A DNA stretch of 64,000 nt from DATKNA01 sp963786765 (GCA_963786765.1 CAWBAJ010000012.1:1-64000); one strand, 5' to 3'. Positions 1 through 11,936 are shown, counted from the stretch's first letter. Notes: generated by a model not told the origin, from the sequence alone. Translations and numbers: made by a program.

Positions 1-1492
1 GAGCGCCTCGCGGGGGATTTTGAGAATGGCCTTGCCGGGACTGCGGAAGGCGAGCTGTTCGTCGAGACGAAGCGGGGCCGCACACTCGCCCTGACATTTC
101 ACGGAATGGATGACGGTGGCAAGGTGGTGCTGTTCGAGGACATCACCGAGCGCAAGATCGCCGAGGCCAAGATCAATCAGCTGGCGCGCTTACGATGCGC
201 TGACCGGGCTGCCCAACCGCGCGCTCTTCCGCGACCGCATGGAGCCGCCGCTCGACGAACTGGCGGCGCCGCGGTCCGTGCGCCATACACTTCGTCGATC
301 TCGACCGAGTTCAAGCAGGTCAACGATACGCTCGGCCATCCCGCGGCGACATGCTGCTGTGCGCCGTCGCCGAGCGGCTGCGCAGCGCCGTCCGCGAGCC
401 GACGTCGTCGCCCGCTTCGGCGGCGACGAGTTCGTGATCCTGCAGACGCCGATCGGTCACCCGAAGGAAGCCGCGGCGCTGGCCGAGCGCATGCGTCGAC
501 GCGACTTAGCGGCACCTATGAGATCGACGGCCACGAGGTGGTCGATCGGCGCCAGCATCGGCATCGCGCTGGCCCCGCGCGACGGCATCGACGCCGACCA
601 GCTGCTGCAAGAACGCCGACATGGCGCTGTATCGCGCCAAGTCGGACGGACGCGGCGCGTGGCGTTTCTTCGAGCCGGAGATGGAAGCGATGCGCGCAGG
701 CGCGCCGCAACCTCGAACTCGATCTGCGCAATGCGCTGGCGACCGACGCGTTCGAGCTCTACTACCAGCCGCTGTTCAACCTGCGCACCAGGCGCATCTC
801 GACCTGCGAGGCGCTGCTGCGCTGGCCGCATCCGCGAGCGCGGCATGGTCTCGCCGGCCGAATTCATTCCGGTCGCCGAGGAAATGGGACTGATCGTCGA
901 GATCGGCAACCAGGTCCTGCTGCAAGGCCTGCCTGCGAATGCCGCGCAATGGCCCGGCGACTCCGCGTCGCCGTCAACTTGTCGCCGATCCAGTTCGACC
1001 GCGCCAACGTGCCGCGCGCTGATCCGCGAGACGCTCGCGGCGCCCGAACCTTGCCGCCGCACCGGCTCGAGATCGAGATCACCGAGTCGACGCTGCTCGA
1101 GGACACCGAACGCGACGCGCGCCGACCTGCATCAGCTTGCAGGAGATCGGGGTGACGATCTCGCTCGACGATTTCGGCACCGGCTATTCGAGCTCTCAGC
1201 TACCTGCACAGCTTCCCGCTGCACAAGGTGAAGATCGACCGTTCGTTCCTGCAGGGCCTCGAGCCAGCGACGAGCGCCGCTCGACACTGCTGCGCGGCAT
1301 GGCCCGGCTGAGCGCCGAGCTCGGCCTGCGCGTCGCGGTCGAGGGCGTCGAGACCGAGGAGCAGCTCGACCTCGTCGCCGCCGAGGACAGCGTCGACGAA
1401 GTGCAGGGCTTTCTGTTCGGTGCCGCCATGCCGAGCCAGAAATTCGCGGCATGCTGCTCTCACCGCCGGAGCGGACCAGCAAGGTTGCCTAA
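1..1492 (+). pseudogene. Diguanylate cyclase/phosphodiesterase (PAS-end, GGDEF, EAL), 5' truncated and frameshifted
   Basis: Cyclic-di-GMP turnover protein that begins before the window. Reading across frames gives a PAS C-terminal end (FEDITERKIAEAK), then a GGDEF domain with DALTGLPNRALF and an intact FGGDEF near 415-435, then an EAL domain with CEALLRW (about 810), AEFIPVAEEMG, DDFGTGYSS (about 1165) and AVEGVETEEQL. The C-terminus ends at TAA 1490-1492. No single frame carries it: the frame changes roughly every 60-150 bases. Several events are one extra base, for example GCGC-T-TACGAT near 190 and CTGCTG-C-AAGAAC near 607. Conservation is high in every fragment, so sequencing error is more likely than a true pseudogene. 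If intact it should be bifunctional, since both signature motifs are present. The signal sensed by the missing N-terminus is unknown. Confidence 0.85.
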
Positions 1493-1601
1493 CCTGCGTT
1501 CTCTTGGTGGCAGACGGCCGCGCGATATCTGAAAACAGAGCGGCGGCAGGGCGATGTCGCCTCTGCCGCCGGGGACCCGGCAAAATGGATGTGCCGATCT
1601 T

Positions 1602-1856
1602 CTATTGCCAGCTAGGGTCGTAGCGCCTGCGCCGCTCGTGGGCTGATTTTGCGTAGACGAACGAATCGATCTCGCTGCGGTCCAGCCCGATGTCATCGAG
1701 CGTGCGGTTGTCGAGACTATTCAGGTAGACAACGCTCGCCCTGCGAGCGCGACTTTGCCAGTAAGCTGCCCACAGACCTTTGATGAAGGGCGCGAGGCCA
1801 TGGGCGCTTTCGTCCGCGTGGGACGGGGCGGAGCGAATTACCTGGGTGCCGGACAT
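1602..1856 (-). CDS. DUF1127 family small protein
   Basis: This 84-residue protein ends in a DUF1127 motif: a basic helix (SRARRASVVYLNSL) followed by LDDIGLDRSEIDSF and a basic tail. DUF1127 proteins are small and frequent in alphaproteobacteria, and some bind RNA or take part in phosphate or stress regulation; the function here is not known. The start at 1856 was chosen because GGAGAA lies about six bases upstream of ATG and because the longer open frame has no family similarity. It is longer than the usual 45-75 residues because of a polar N-terminal stretch. It is transcribed away from the LysR gene, with a shared upstream region. Confidence 0.75.
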   Translation of the reverse strand: MSGTQVIRSAPSHADESAHGLAPFIKGLWAAYWQSRARRASVVYLNSLDNRTLDDIGLDRSEIDSFVYAKSAHERRRRYDPSWQ

Positions 1857-2194
1857 GATTTTCTCCGTATGAAATGAGGATGTAACGGTCGATGGGTCAG
1901 CTGCAGCGCGCGGACCCAACTGGTGCGAATGGTTGAGCGCCTTGCGCTTTGACCTGGGTATCGCCCCAGCAACCACGCGAAAAACTGGCTTACGGCTTCG
2001 GCGCCGAAACTGGTGCGCCTGCAGCACAATCGCTTGCCGGTCTTCCAGAGTATGGACTTGATACCCGCGTAGACCATATTCGTGTGGGGTCATTTGAATA
2101 TTCCTCATCGCCTGTTCTCTCGTTGCGTAAGGAATATGTTGATATACGCAGCATCACAAACGATAATACCTCGCGCAACAGATGAGAAAGCTCA
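1857..2194. promoter_or_regulatory. Intergenic region between divergent DUF1127 and LysR genes
   Basis: About 340 bases without a convincing gene. The part from about 2090 to 2175 is clearly richer in A+T than its surroundings, as expected of a promoter region between two divergent genes. LysR-type regulators commonly bind such a region to control themselves and the divergent gene. I could not pick a specific operator or -35/-10 pair with confidence. Confidence 0.35.
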
Positions 2195-3239
2195 ATGGCG
2201 CCACGCCGGCCGATGCCCCCGCTGAACGCGCTCAGGGCGTTCGAAGCCACCGCCCGCCACGCCAGCTTTTCGAAGGCGGCGGAAGAGCTGCATGTCACGC
2301 CGGCTGCGCTGAGCCATCAAATCCGTGGTCTCGAGGACATGCTGGGCCTCAAGCTGTTCCACCGGCGCGCGCGGGCCATCGATCTGACCGATTCCGCCCG
2401 GCTCATCTACCCGGGTATCCGCACCGGCTTCGAAAGCCTGCGCACGGCGGTAGAGCAACTCGACCGCGCCAAGCAGGACCGTATCCTGGTCGTGAGCGCT
2501 TCGCCGGGACTGACTGCGAAATGGCTAGTGCCGCGGATTTACCGTTTCCTTGAGCAGTATCCTGACATTGATGCACGGATCTCGTCCGGCACGGCCTATG
2601 CGAACTTCATCACCGACGGCGTTGACGTAGGCATACGCCTGAGCTCGGGGGCGCATCCCGAACTGCACGTCGAGAAGCTGTCGGACGAGTGGATGCTGCC
2701 GCTGTGCAGTCCCCGATTGCTGGAGGGTGATCAGCCATTGCGCACGGCGCACGATCTCGCACGCTTTCCCCTCATCCAGATCGATCTCCCGGGCCTAGTC
2801 CCGACGTGGGACGACTGGCTGAGGACGGTCGGGATCGATGGCATCGACACCTCCCGCGGCCTGCGGCTCAACGTCGCCGACCACGCGCTCGATGCGGCCA
2901 GTGAGGGAACCGGCGTGGTGCTGGGCTACAAGCTGGTCGCCTCCCGCGACATTTCCGTGGGCCGCCTGGTCGTTCCGTTCGGGCCGGAGCTGCCGTTGCC
3001 CGGCCGTTCCTACCATTTCGTCTGTGCGCGGGCAGGAGCGTCGCCCCGCGGTGAAGGCTTTCCGCGATTGGCTGTTTGCGGAGATTGCCGGGACCTTCCA
3101 AAGGTTCTCGCCTGGACCCGCGAGCCGCGAGAAGCCGGACACAGAAAACGTTACTCCTGTCATCATCGCGCCCGTGAAGGCAAAGTCAGCGCGCAGTTTG
3201 CAAAAGCCGCAATCTCGCGAAAGGTCGGTCAAACGGTGA
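2195..3239 (+). CDS. LysR-family transcriptional regulator, GcvA-like, one frameshift near the C-terminus
   Basis: DNA-binding regulator with an N-terminal winged helix-turn-helix (PLNALRAFEATARHASFSKA and AAEELHVTPAALSHQI, residues about 8-46), followed by a substrate-binding domain of the GcvA/AmpR group (GVDVGIRLSSGAHPEL, GTGVVLGYKLVASRDIS). The start at 2195 follows GAGAAAG; an inner Met at residue 7 is possible. Near 3030 the frame changes by one extra base: the family ending AVKAFRDWLFAEIAGTF lies in the next frame and stops at 3239, giving about 348 residues, longer than the usual 300. Without the correction the frame runs into unrelated sequence to 3280. The effector is unknown. Confidence 0.85.
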
Positions 3240-3471
3240 TCCGTTCGGCGGGATTTCTGCTCTCGATTGTAGATACTTAGGTCCTCCTGGGACTGAGTTA
3301 AGCAACGCAATCGTCAGGCATATCGCGTTGGAATAGGGTTCGATACGGTAACCCGTCCTTGAACTGATGGGCCCGAGAATTACGCCCTCGACGAGCAAAG
3401 TCGGCCAAATGCAGGAGCATTCCCAGAGGGCGCTCTTGCCTAGCGGCGCATCGAGGGGTGGTCGCACGCCG

Positions 3472-5101
<1,630 letters not shown>

Positions 5102-5105
<4 letters not shown>

Positions 5106-5710
5106 CGATAGCTCTGATCGAGGACGACGACGCCGTACTCAATTCGTTGTCCCTGCTGATGGCGGGCAGGGGCATGAAGGTAAGCGGCTTTCGCTGTACC
5201 GAGGACTTCCTTTCTGCAGAGCTCGAAGGCGACCTGTCATGCATCGTCAGCGACGTGCGGTTGCCGGGACTATCGGGTCTGGACCTGCAGAGATGGCTGA
5301 GAGAGCAGGGTGTCGGCACGCCCCTCATTCTCATCACTGGGCACGGCGACGTCCCAATGGCGGTCAAGGCCATCAAGGACGGTGCCTTCGACTTCGTCGA
5401 GAAACCGTATGATCCCGAAACCTTGATTGCGACTGTTGAGAAAGCCTGTGGCGCCGACCAGAGGACCAAGGCGCGGGAAGGTCAAAAGGCGGAGCTGGCT
5501 GCGCGCATCGCCGGTTTGCCGCGGCGGCAGCGCGAGGTGATGGCGCTCGTCGTCGAAGGCTTGTCGAACAAGCAAATCGCTTTGCGCCTCGAAATCAGTC
5601 CTCGCACTGTCGAGAACTACCGCGCGTGGTTGATGCAACGCCTCGGTGCAACGAGCCTTGCCGACCTGGTCCGAAAGGTGATGATGGTACAAGCTGAAAG
5701 TGACGATTGA
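5102..5710 (+). CDS. FixJ-family response regulator (receiver plus LuxR-type HTH)
   Basis: This 203-residue two-domain regulator has an N-terminal receiver with the acidic cluster IEDDDA, the phospho-acceptor Asp in IVSDVRLPGLSGLDL, Thr in LILITGHGDVPMAVKAI and Lys in VEKPYDPE. A C-terminal LuxR/GerE helix-turn-helix follows (LPRRQREVMALVVEGLSNKQ, ISPRTVENYRAWLMQRLGA). Its ATG overlaps the kinase stop (ATGA at 5102-5105), so the two are translationally coupled and the kinase is very likely its phosphodonor. The frame is clean, unlike its upstream partner. The target genes cannot be named; the downstream neighbour is on the opposite strand. Confidence 0.92.
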
Positions 5711-5769
5711 TCCCAGACATTGCCCTGGGGTTGCGCGTCAATCTACACATCGAGAGGCTGAGTGATCCC

Positions 5770-5805
5770 ACCACGGCCGCAGCGTCATTGCGCCGCGGCC
5801 GTGGT
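5770..5805. terminator. Perfect 11-bp inverted repeat between convergent genes
   Basis: ACCACGGCCGC at 5770-5780 pairs perfectly with GCGGCCGTGGT at 5795-5805 across a 14-base loop. It sits 60 bases after the FixJ-like stop and covers the last codons of the convergent acyltransferase frame. A symmetrical hairpin at a convergent junction suggests a bidirectional terminator. There is no clear T run on either side, so an intrinsic terminator is not certain. Confidence 0.5.
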
Positions 5806-7308
5806 CCCGCTACCGACGAACTGGATGTTGCCTCCAAGGCAGCGGCATGTTCGGCTTAACGGCGAGTCCGTGCGTTGACGGATCTGGGCCTGTCTGTCGG
5901 GCAAAGGTATTCTTGCGCGCGCAGACCCATTCCAAGCGGGTTTCGGGTCGCTTTGGCGAGCCAGGCAAATATCGCTCCTCAAAGGGGGGCCTTGATTGCG
6001 CCCTCCAGGCTGTCGGAAAGACGACGGTGGTTGCCGCTCATTCGTTATGGGCTGGTCACGCTCGCTTTTCATCTGCTCGTCATTAGCGGGCGTTGTTGAG
6101 CCCCGGCTCTGGGTTCGCAGCCTATAGCCCTTCAACCGCTTTTTTAGACGACGTGCCAGTCCGATCGTCTCGTGGGCTTGCATGGCAAACCGCCCCCGAA
6201 GACCGGGCGCGCATTCCAGGAGTTGTGAAAAGACAACCTCCGACGGGCGCCAGCGGGTTTTTCCCCTGTCGGACCCGCACGAAAGGTTCACGATCTCGTA
6301 TCCGGATCGCATCGCCCATTGCATGATCTCGACCGTCAGCATGGTCATGACGCCGTACCTGCGCCAGTCCGGATCGAACCCCGACGTGTACATCCAGAGG
6401 TCCTTGTCCATGGTAAAGGCGAGCTGAGTTGCGACCGTCTTGCCGTTCACCGCCAATTCGAAGATGTGCGCCTTTTTGCGCGATGCCATGGCGAGCGAAT
6501 ATTCTGTCAAGAACAGCCAATTCACTTGGTGCGCGAAACGGTCGAAATGCTTGACGTCCATGTCGTCGACTTGGGCGCGTTGCGAGTGCAGGCCGAATAG
6601 GACCCCAAGAGCCTCGCTCATTTCCTTCGGCTCGTGGATGATACGAATTTCGTAACTATGCCGATCCTGCTCGAACAGCTCTCGTTGCTTGCGCATGTTC
6701 CGTCGGAAGTTTCCACTGATCTGCCGATGGAGCTCGGGCCAGCTTCTCGGCAGCCGAATGAAGTAGTTCGGCAGGCAGGCGGTAAAATCGCCGCTTTGGC
6801 GCCAAGCCTGTTCGCGAATCCCGTCCCACTGAATGAGGTCCCATTCGCGGAACTCGCGACGGAAGTACGTCCTCAATGTGTGCCAGACGCGGTCTTGGTC
6901 CTCCAGCGCACAGATCGGACCGCGCAACTCTGTGATGGAGGTGTCTGCGCCAAAGAACTGGATGGTGCGATAGATCGCCGGAGCGATGCTCGGAGCCGAT
7001 CTCCTGAAGAAGGGAGCCACTGCAACGAGCCGCGAGTTCGAGGAGCGAACGGCCAGGACCAGGAATTCATCGCGCTTCAAAAGATCATCGCGGCGGAAAT
7101 GTTTCCACCAAAGCGATGCCCAGAGCGGAGATGTAAAGGGCGTGCGCGGCGTGCTCAGGGCCTCGAGCGCTTCCCATTCCTCCGCAATTGCGGAAATCGC
7201 CTCGGGCGATGCCAGCCGAACCACGGCGAGCGAGTTCGCTTGCGGCAAACTGACGGAGGTGACGTCAGGAACCGCATCAGTCCGGGATTCTATTAATTGT
7301 CCCAACAC
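5785..7308 (-). CDS. FemAB/GNAT-like acyltransferase (CelD/BcsL type)
   Basis: A 507-residue cytoplasmic protein of the acetyltransferase group often annotated as cellulose biosynthesis protein CelD. It has an N-terminal half with SPLWASLWWKHF and VAVAPFFRR, a linker with FRRNMRKQRELFEQD, and a C-terminal acyltransferase fold with FELAVNGKTVATQLAF, DPDWRRYGVMTML and YEIVNLSCGSDRGKTRW. Such proteins usually act on polysaccharides or cell-surface metabolites; no sugar genes are next to it here, so the substrate is open. The start is a GTG at 7308. The last 100 or so residues are rich in R, P, Q and S and look unlike the family, so a late frameshift or read-through is possible. It converges with the FixJ-like gene. 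Confidence 0.75.
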   Translation of the reverse strand: MLGQLIESRTDAVPDVTSVSLPQANSLAVVRLASPEAISAIAEEWEALEALSTPRTPFTSPLWASLWWKHFRRDDLLKRDEFLVLAVRSSNSRLVAVAPFFRRSAPSIAPAIYRTIQFFGADTSITELRGPICALEDQDRVWHTLRTYFRREFREWDLIQWDGIREQAWRQSGDFTACLPNYFIRLPRSWPELHRQISGNFRRNMRKQRELFEQDRHSYEIRIIHEPKEMSEALGVLFGLHSQRAQVDDMDVKHFDRFAHQVNWLFLTEYSLAMASRKKAHIFELAVNGKTVATQLAFTMDKDLWMYTSGFDPDWRRYGVMTMLTVEIMQWAMRSGYEIVNLSCGSDRGKTRWRPSEVVFSQLLECAPGLRGRFAMQAHETIGLARRLKKRLKGYRLRTQSRGSTTPANDEQMKSERDQPITNERQPPSSFRQPGGRNQGPPLRSDICLARQSDPKPAWNGSARARIPLPDRQAQIRQRTDSPLSRTCRCLGGNIQFVGSGTTAAAQ

Positions 7309-7698
7309 AGCGTTTGGCTAAAACCCCTGGTAGTGGCGCACCGCATTGCCGCGTGTCCGTTGGCGGGTGCCGTGCCCATTCTGAGGGCACAGCGGCGAGT
7401 AAGCTGAGGGGGGAGAGTGGCCGTCGCGTCGGGGAGCGTCTATTCCGTAGCAATACGGTGTCACGCCTACGCGCCGCCGTGCACCAATGTGCGCCGGCGG
7501 TGGTGGAAGCCTAGAATAATGCGTGTTTCGAGTGGCATCTGAGGCCGGTCAGACCGCGCAGCCCGCGGGGATTTGCTACCTGTCCAATATCGTCGCCCAA
7601 ACATGAAAGTTCGGACCTCATTCGCCGCCCTTGCGGGCCTGCTATGAGTTAACGTTGAGAGCAGAACCGACATAGAGGGGAAGGATAGGGAAACGCAC
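7309..7698. other. Intergenic region, no gene seen
   Basis: About 390 bases upstream of both the divergent acyltransferase and the dehydrogenase gene. I found no conserved protein fragment, RNA gene or strong hairpin. It presumably carries the promoters of both neighbours. Confidence 0.4.
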
Positions 7699-8775
7699 AT
7701 GCGCACGTTTCGGATTGCGGCCATTCCGGGAGATGGCATCGGCAAAGAGGTGATTGCGGCGGGTGTCGAGGTGCTGGAAGCCTGCGCCAAACGCGACGGC
7801 GGGTTCGCGGTTGCCTTCGATCACTTCGACTGGGGCTCCGAGCGCTACAAGAAGACCGGCGCGTTCATGCCCGAAAATGGCCGCGACCTGATCAAAGGCC
7901 ACGACGCCATCCTGTTCGGTTCAGCCGGCGTGCCCGATGTTCCTGACCACATCACGCTGTGGGGACTGCGCCTTGCCATCTGCCAGCCCTTCGACCAGTA
8001 CGCCAACGTGCGCCCCACGCGTATCCTGCCCGGCATCACCAGCCCGCTGCGCAGCGTCAGCGGCCCGGAACTCGACTGGGTGATCGTGCGCGAGAACTCT
8101 GAAGGGGAATATGCGGGCGTCGGCGGCCGCGTGCATCGGGGGCTGCCCGAGGAGGCCGCAACCGACGTCGCCATGTTCACGCGCGCCGGCGTCGAGCGCA
8201 TCATGCGCTTTGCCTTCGGGCTTGCACGATCGCGTCCGCGCAAGCTGCTCACCGTGGTCACCAAGTCCAATGCTCAGCGCCACGGCATGGTGATGTGGGA
8301 CGAGATCGCAGCCGAAGTGGCAAGCCAATTCCCCGATGTCACCTGGGACAAGATGCTGGTCGATGCCATGACCATGCGTATGGTTCTGCGCCCGGGCAGC
8401 ATCGACACGGTGGTCGCCACCAACCTGCACGCGGATATCCTTTCCGATCTTGCGGCGGCGCTCGCAGGATCGCTCGGCATTGCCCCGACGGCGAACCTGA
8501 ACCCCGAGCGCAAGTTCCCGTCCATGTTCGAGCCCATCCACGGCTCGGCCTTCGACATCATGGGCAAAGGGATCGCCAACCCAATCGGCACTTTCTGGTC
8601 CGGGGTGATGCTGCTGGAGCATCTGGGCCAGAGTGCCGCGGCGGCCAGGCTGATGCGGGCCATCGAGCGCGTCACTGCTGACCCCTCTCTGCATACGCCC
8701 GATCTCGGCGGCAAGGCTAACACCGCGCAAGTCACTCGGGCCGTGCTCGATGCGCTTGTGGGCGACAACTTGTAG
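7699..8775 (+). CDS. Tartrate/D-malate dehydrogenase (isopropylmalate dehydrogenase family)
   Basis: A 358-residue NAD- and divalent-metal-dependent beta-decarboxylating dehydrogenase that oxidises a 2-hydroxy-dicarboxylate. It has the N-terminal IPGDGIGKEV, the substrate segment LRLAICQPFDQYANVRPTR with conserved arginines, VRENSEGEYAGVGG, the TKSNAQRHGMVMWD lysine region, the metal aspartates in VDAMTMRM and NLHADILSDLAAAL, and EPIHGSAFDIMGKGIANP. The FDQYANVRP pattern and the ENSEGEYAG context place it with TtuC/DmlA-type tartrate or D-malate enzymes and not with LeuB. AGGGA lies about eight bases before ATG 7699. The frame is complete and clean. I cannot choose between tartrate and D-malate from sequence alone. 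Confidence 0.88.
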   Translation: MRTFRIAAIPGDGIGKEVIAAGVEVLEACAKRDGGFAVAFDHFDWGSERYKKTGAFMPENGRDLIKGHDAILFGSAGVPDVPDHITLWGLRLAICQPFDQYANVRPTRILPGITSPLRSVSGPELDWVIVRENSEGEYAGVGGRVHRGLPEEAATDVAMFTRAGVERIMRFAFGLARSRPRKLLTVVTKSNAQRHGMVMWDEIAAEVASQFPDVTWDKMLVDAMTMRMVLRPGSIDTVVATNLHADILSDLAAALAGSLGIAPTANLNPERKFPSMFEPIHGSAFDIMGKGIANPIGTFWSGVMLLEHLGQSAAAARLMRAIERVTADPSLHTPDLGGKANTAQVTRAVLDALVGDNL

Positions 8776-9072
8776 CTTGGAGTTCTTTGGGCGAGCCTAA
8801 ACGGGCAGAGCTACTGCGCACCTTTCGGGCTAACGCAAATCCGGCCAGGCGATGAGCCTGTCCTGTCGGACGCGCGTTAACTTTTCCACCAGCAACAAGG
8901 CGCGCGGCACCAAGCCCCCGTATAAATGCTCCGTGGAAGAATTGGATGCTCGCCCTGACTTATTGGCTGTGTGGTGCCCCCGCACGGAGTTAGTCAGGGC
9001 GGCGGCTGTCAGAATTCCGCGTCGTTGAGGCCAGCATCGCTCGCTCGTCCCACCTCCTTTGAAAGTGAAGAA
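8776..9072. other. Intergenic region, nothing recognised
   Basis: Roughly 300 bases between the dehydrogenase and the small DUF1488-like gene. Open frames on both strands here look like shadows and have no family resemblance. No hairpin of note. Confidence 0.35.
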
Positions 9073-9363
9073 ATGCCACTGAGACGTGGACCCAGGGCTC
9101 ACACGGTCCACCATGAGGGCGTTAACTTCACCATGCTCGCGCCGGATGGAAGCGCAGTGCCCTGTCATGTCGAGCGGGCCGCGCTCGATGCACTGGTTGG
9201 GGGCAGGGGTCAGCTCGCGCCCGTGCAGCAAGCACCCGTCTTCACGGCTAGGCGACCCGAAATCGAAAACGTGGCGAGCAGGAAATACGACAGCGGACGG
9301 CTCACGAACGGCATCGCATGCGTGAGCCTTCACGATTTCGCGGATGCCCGAGCGGTCGAGTGA
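9073..9363 (+). CDS. Small DUF1488-like protein
   Basis: A 96-residue soluble protein. Its order of motifs, GVNFTMLAPDGSAVPCHVER, then AALDALVGG, then RPEIENVASRKYDSGRL and a closing Asp-Phe, matches my recollection of the small DUF1488 family of proteobacteria. The longer open frame starts at 8971, but ATG 9073 follows a purine-rich GTGAAG and starts at the conserved MPLRRGPR. The function of the family is unknown. It stands alone. Confidence 0.5.
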   Translation: MPLRRGPRAHTVHHEGVNFTMLAPDGSAVPCHVERAALDALVGGRGQLAPVQQAPVFTARRPEIENVASRKYDSGRLTNGIACVSLHDFADARAVE

Positions 9364-9553
9364 ATGCCCAAATTTTCCGATGCTAGCGTGAGCGCGACTT
9401 GCGCCAGACGGGATTTTCACCGTCTCGACATCATTCGGTCATACGATCGGTTCTTTTGCGGGATGCGAATGACGCACCCTTCGGATGGGTGCGCCAAATG
9501 AGCGGGGTTAGCCGGTGCATCGTCGCCATCCCCATCCGATGTATGCGCGAGGG

Positions 9554-10627
9554 ATGATGCTTGGGAGGCGCCGGACCTTGGCGTTGGGCCTGACCGCCAT
9601 GGCGATGGCTGTGGCGGCGTCCGGCGCATACTTGAGCCCAGCCGGTGCGCAGGCGCGCTCGCAGGGCGCGTCTCCTAGCGTGCCCGTCCCCCACGAGGTT
9701 CACGCGCGTATCCCGCCCCTCAAGGCCGCCAAGACCGCGCTCGTGGAATTCGACGTCTCTCCATTTCCATATAATGGCGTTGTGCCGCGCACGCGGCGGC
9801 CCTTCTTCGATGTCACCGACGAGGACGGTAGGCGCGGCCACAGCTCCGCGCGCGCAGGCGTGCTCTGGGAGGACACGACCTACAGCGACAAGCGCGCGCT
9901 GCTGTACATGCCGAAGGGCTTCGACGTGCGCCGCCCGGGCCTTATCGTCGTCTTCCTGCATGGCAATCGCGCGACGTTGGAACGCGACGTGAGTGGCCGC
10001 CAGCGAGTCGCAGCCCAGATTGCCGAGTCGAACATCAACGCCGTTCTGGTGGCACCGCAGCTCGCGGTCAATGCAAACGACTCGAGTGCAGGGCGGTTCT
10101 GGGAGTCCTACGGGTTCGCCCGTTTCATCGGCGAAGCCGGCGCGCATCTGGCGCGCCTGCACGGCGACAAGCGCACCCGCAAGACGTTTGCGACCTTGCC
10201 GGTGGTTATCGTGGCCTATAGCGGTGGCTACGTCCCGGCTGCCTGGGCCTTGCACAAAGGCGGCAGCGACGCACGCGTTATCGGCGTACTGCTGCTCGAT
10301 GCACTCTACGGCGAGGTCGACAAATATGCCGACTTCATCGAGCGCCAGCCCAACGCGTTTTTCGTCAGCGCCTATACATCGTCTTCCGCACGCGGCAACA
10401 AATCTCTGCAACAATATCTGTCCGATCGCGACCATCCGTTCACGACGACCCTGCCCCCGCGACTGCAAGGCGACGTCGCCTTCTTGCGCACTTCAGGTGC
10501 CGAGCATGAGGACTTTGTGACGCGCGCCTGGACCAGCGATCCCATCCGCGATGTCCTGGAACGTATTGGCGGGTATGCCCGCGACCCCGGCAAGCGCGCC
10601 CAGGCTCGTCAAAACCCCGCGCGTTAG
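9554..10627 (+). CDS. Exported alpha/beta-hydrolase-like protein
   Basis: About 357 residues. The N-terminus LGRRRTLALGLTAMAMAVAA is a signal peptide with an RRR run, so Tat export is possible. The mature part has a typical hydrolase core: strand plus oxyanion region GLIVVFLHGNRATLERD, a nucleophile elbow VVIVAYSGGYVPAAW with Ser, VIGVLLLDALYGEVDKY, and a late His in GAEHEDFV. The elbow is A-Y-S-G-G and not a strict GxSxG. The start at 9554 follows a GAGGG; upstream ATGs at 9515 and 9539 would lengthen the N-terminus. The substrate is unknown; an esterase or depolymerase role is plausible. Confidence 0.65.
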   Translation: MMLGRRRTLALGLTAMAMAVAASGAYLSPAGAQARSQGASPSVPVPHEVHARIPPLKAAKTALVEFDVSPFPYNGVVPRTRRPFFDVTDEDGRRGHSSARAGVLWEDTTYSDKRALLYMPKGFDVRRPGLIVVFLHGNRATLERDVSGRQRVAAQIAESNINAVLVAPQLAVNANDSSAGRFWESYGFARFIGEAGAHLARLHGDKRTRKTFATLPVVIVAYSGGYVPAAWALHKGGSDARVIGVLLLDALYGEVDKYADFIERQPNAFFVSAYTSSSARGNKSLQQYLSDRDHPFTTTLPPRLQGDVAFLRTSGAEHEDFVTRAWTSDPIRDVLERIGGYARDPGKRAQARQNPAR

Positions 10628-10838
10628 CGCTGGGGCATCGGGTGATATGCCGGCATCAGGCGCGCCTGCTTGTATTTGAAACGATCGTTGCAAGGGTCGC
10701 AGAAACGTTCGATCATATGCGGGACGGAGAATACGGAGAATAATGAGCGATGCCCGCTTTGCATCGCGCGGGATAGCTGAGCGCGCCGCACCAGCAGATA
10801 CCAAGGCAACGAGCAATACAACGCAGGAGGAACGTCGC

Positions 10839-11894
10839 ATGGCAGCTCAATCGAATATCTATGCGGGCGTCGCCGGTTACGTAGGGCGCCCCGAGGAGAA
10901 AGGCGCCGTTGGCGTCTTCCGCCGCTCCGCCGCGGGCGGCGAGTGGCAGCATGTCCTGAAGGAGCTCGAGACGCATGCCGTCTTCGTGCATCCGAAGGAT
11001 CCAAATATCGTGTTCGCCGGTACCGTCGACGGCATCTGGCGCAGCACCGACAACGGCGCAACCTTCCAGCGGGCCAACTTCCCCGACAGGAACAAGCAGA
11101 TCTGGTGCTTCCTGGTCGACTCCAGGGACAGCAGGCGCATGTACGCGGGTGGATCGCCGGTTGATGTCTATCGCAGCGACGATAGCGGTGCGAGCTGGCG
11201 GCGCCTGCCAAACCCCGGCATCAAGGATCGCGCCACGGCGCCCTTTGCGGTCCGCGTGATGCGCATGGTGCAACACCCGACGCGGCCCGACGAGATCTAT
11301 GCTGCGCTCGAGGTCAATGGCGTGATCCGCACAACCAATGGCGGCGAGACCTGGGAGGACTGTGGCGCCGACTTGATCCGGCTGTCCGAGCTGCCGCATC
11401 TCAAGAGCAAGATCGTCACGCGACACATTCGCCGAGGGCATGCTCGACGGCCACGCCATCACCATCAGCCCGGCCGATCCCGACGCCGTCGTTCTTGCCT
11501 GCCGCATGGGGCTCTTCCGCTCCTCGGACAAAGGCAAGACCTGGCAGGACATGGACATGAAGCGGTTCTCGCCCATCACCTACGGGCGCGACGTGAAAGG
11601 TCCGCCGCAAGACCCCAAGACCATGTATTGCTGCGCTCAGCGTCGCCGCCGCCAGCAAGGACGGCGGCCTCTATCGCAGCCAGGATGCCGGCAAGACCTG
11701 GACGCGCTTCGACAAGGTCCAGGTGCACGGCACGATCATGTCAGTCGGCCTGCACCAGACCGACCCGAAGCAGGTCTATATCGGCGCTCGCTATCAGGGC
11801 GAGATCTTCGGCACGCAGGATGGCGGCGAGACGCTGGTCTGCCATGCCGCTGCCGGGTCCGGTCAAGGACATCTACTCGGTGGCCTGCGGCTGA
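10839..11894 (+). pseudogene. Beta-propeller protein with BNR/sortilin-type repeats, three +1 frameshifts
   Basis: A protein of about 350 residues made of sialidase-like BNR repeats: GIWRSTDNGATF, VYRSDDSGASW, VIRTTNGGETWED, LFRSSDKGKTWQD, LYRSQDAGKTWTRF and FGTQDGGETW. The repeats imply a propeller of the kind found in exported glycosidase-like or photosystem-assembly-like proteins; no catalytic residues or signal peptide are evident. AGGAGG lies eight bases before ATG 10839. Single extra bases near 11421, 11635 and 11834 break the frame; removing them gives one continuous protein ending at 11894. The function is not known. Confidence 0.7.
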
Positions 11895-11936
11895 TATAGC
11901 AGAGGTGCGTGCGCCTAAAATGCCAGTCGTTGGGTT

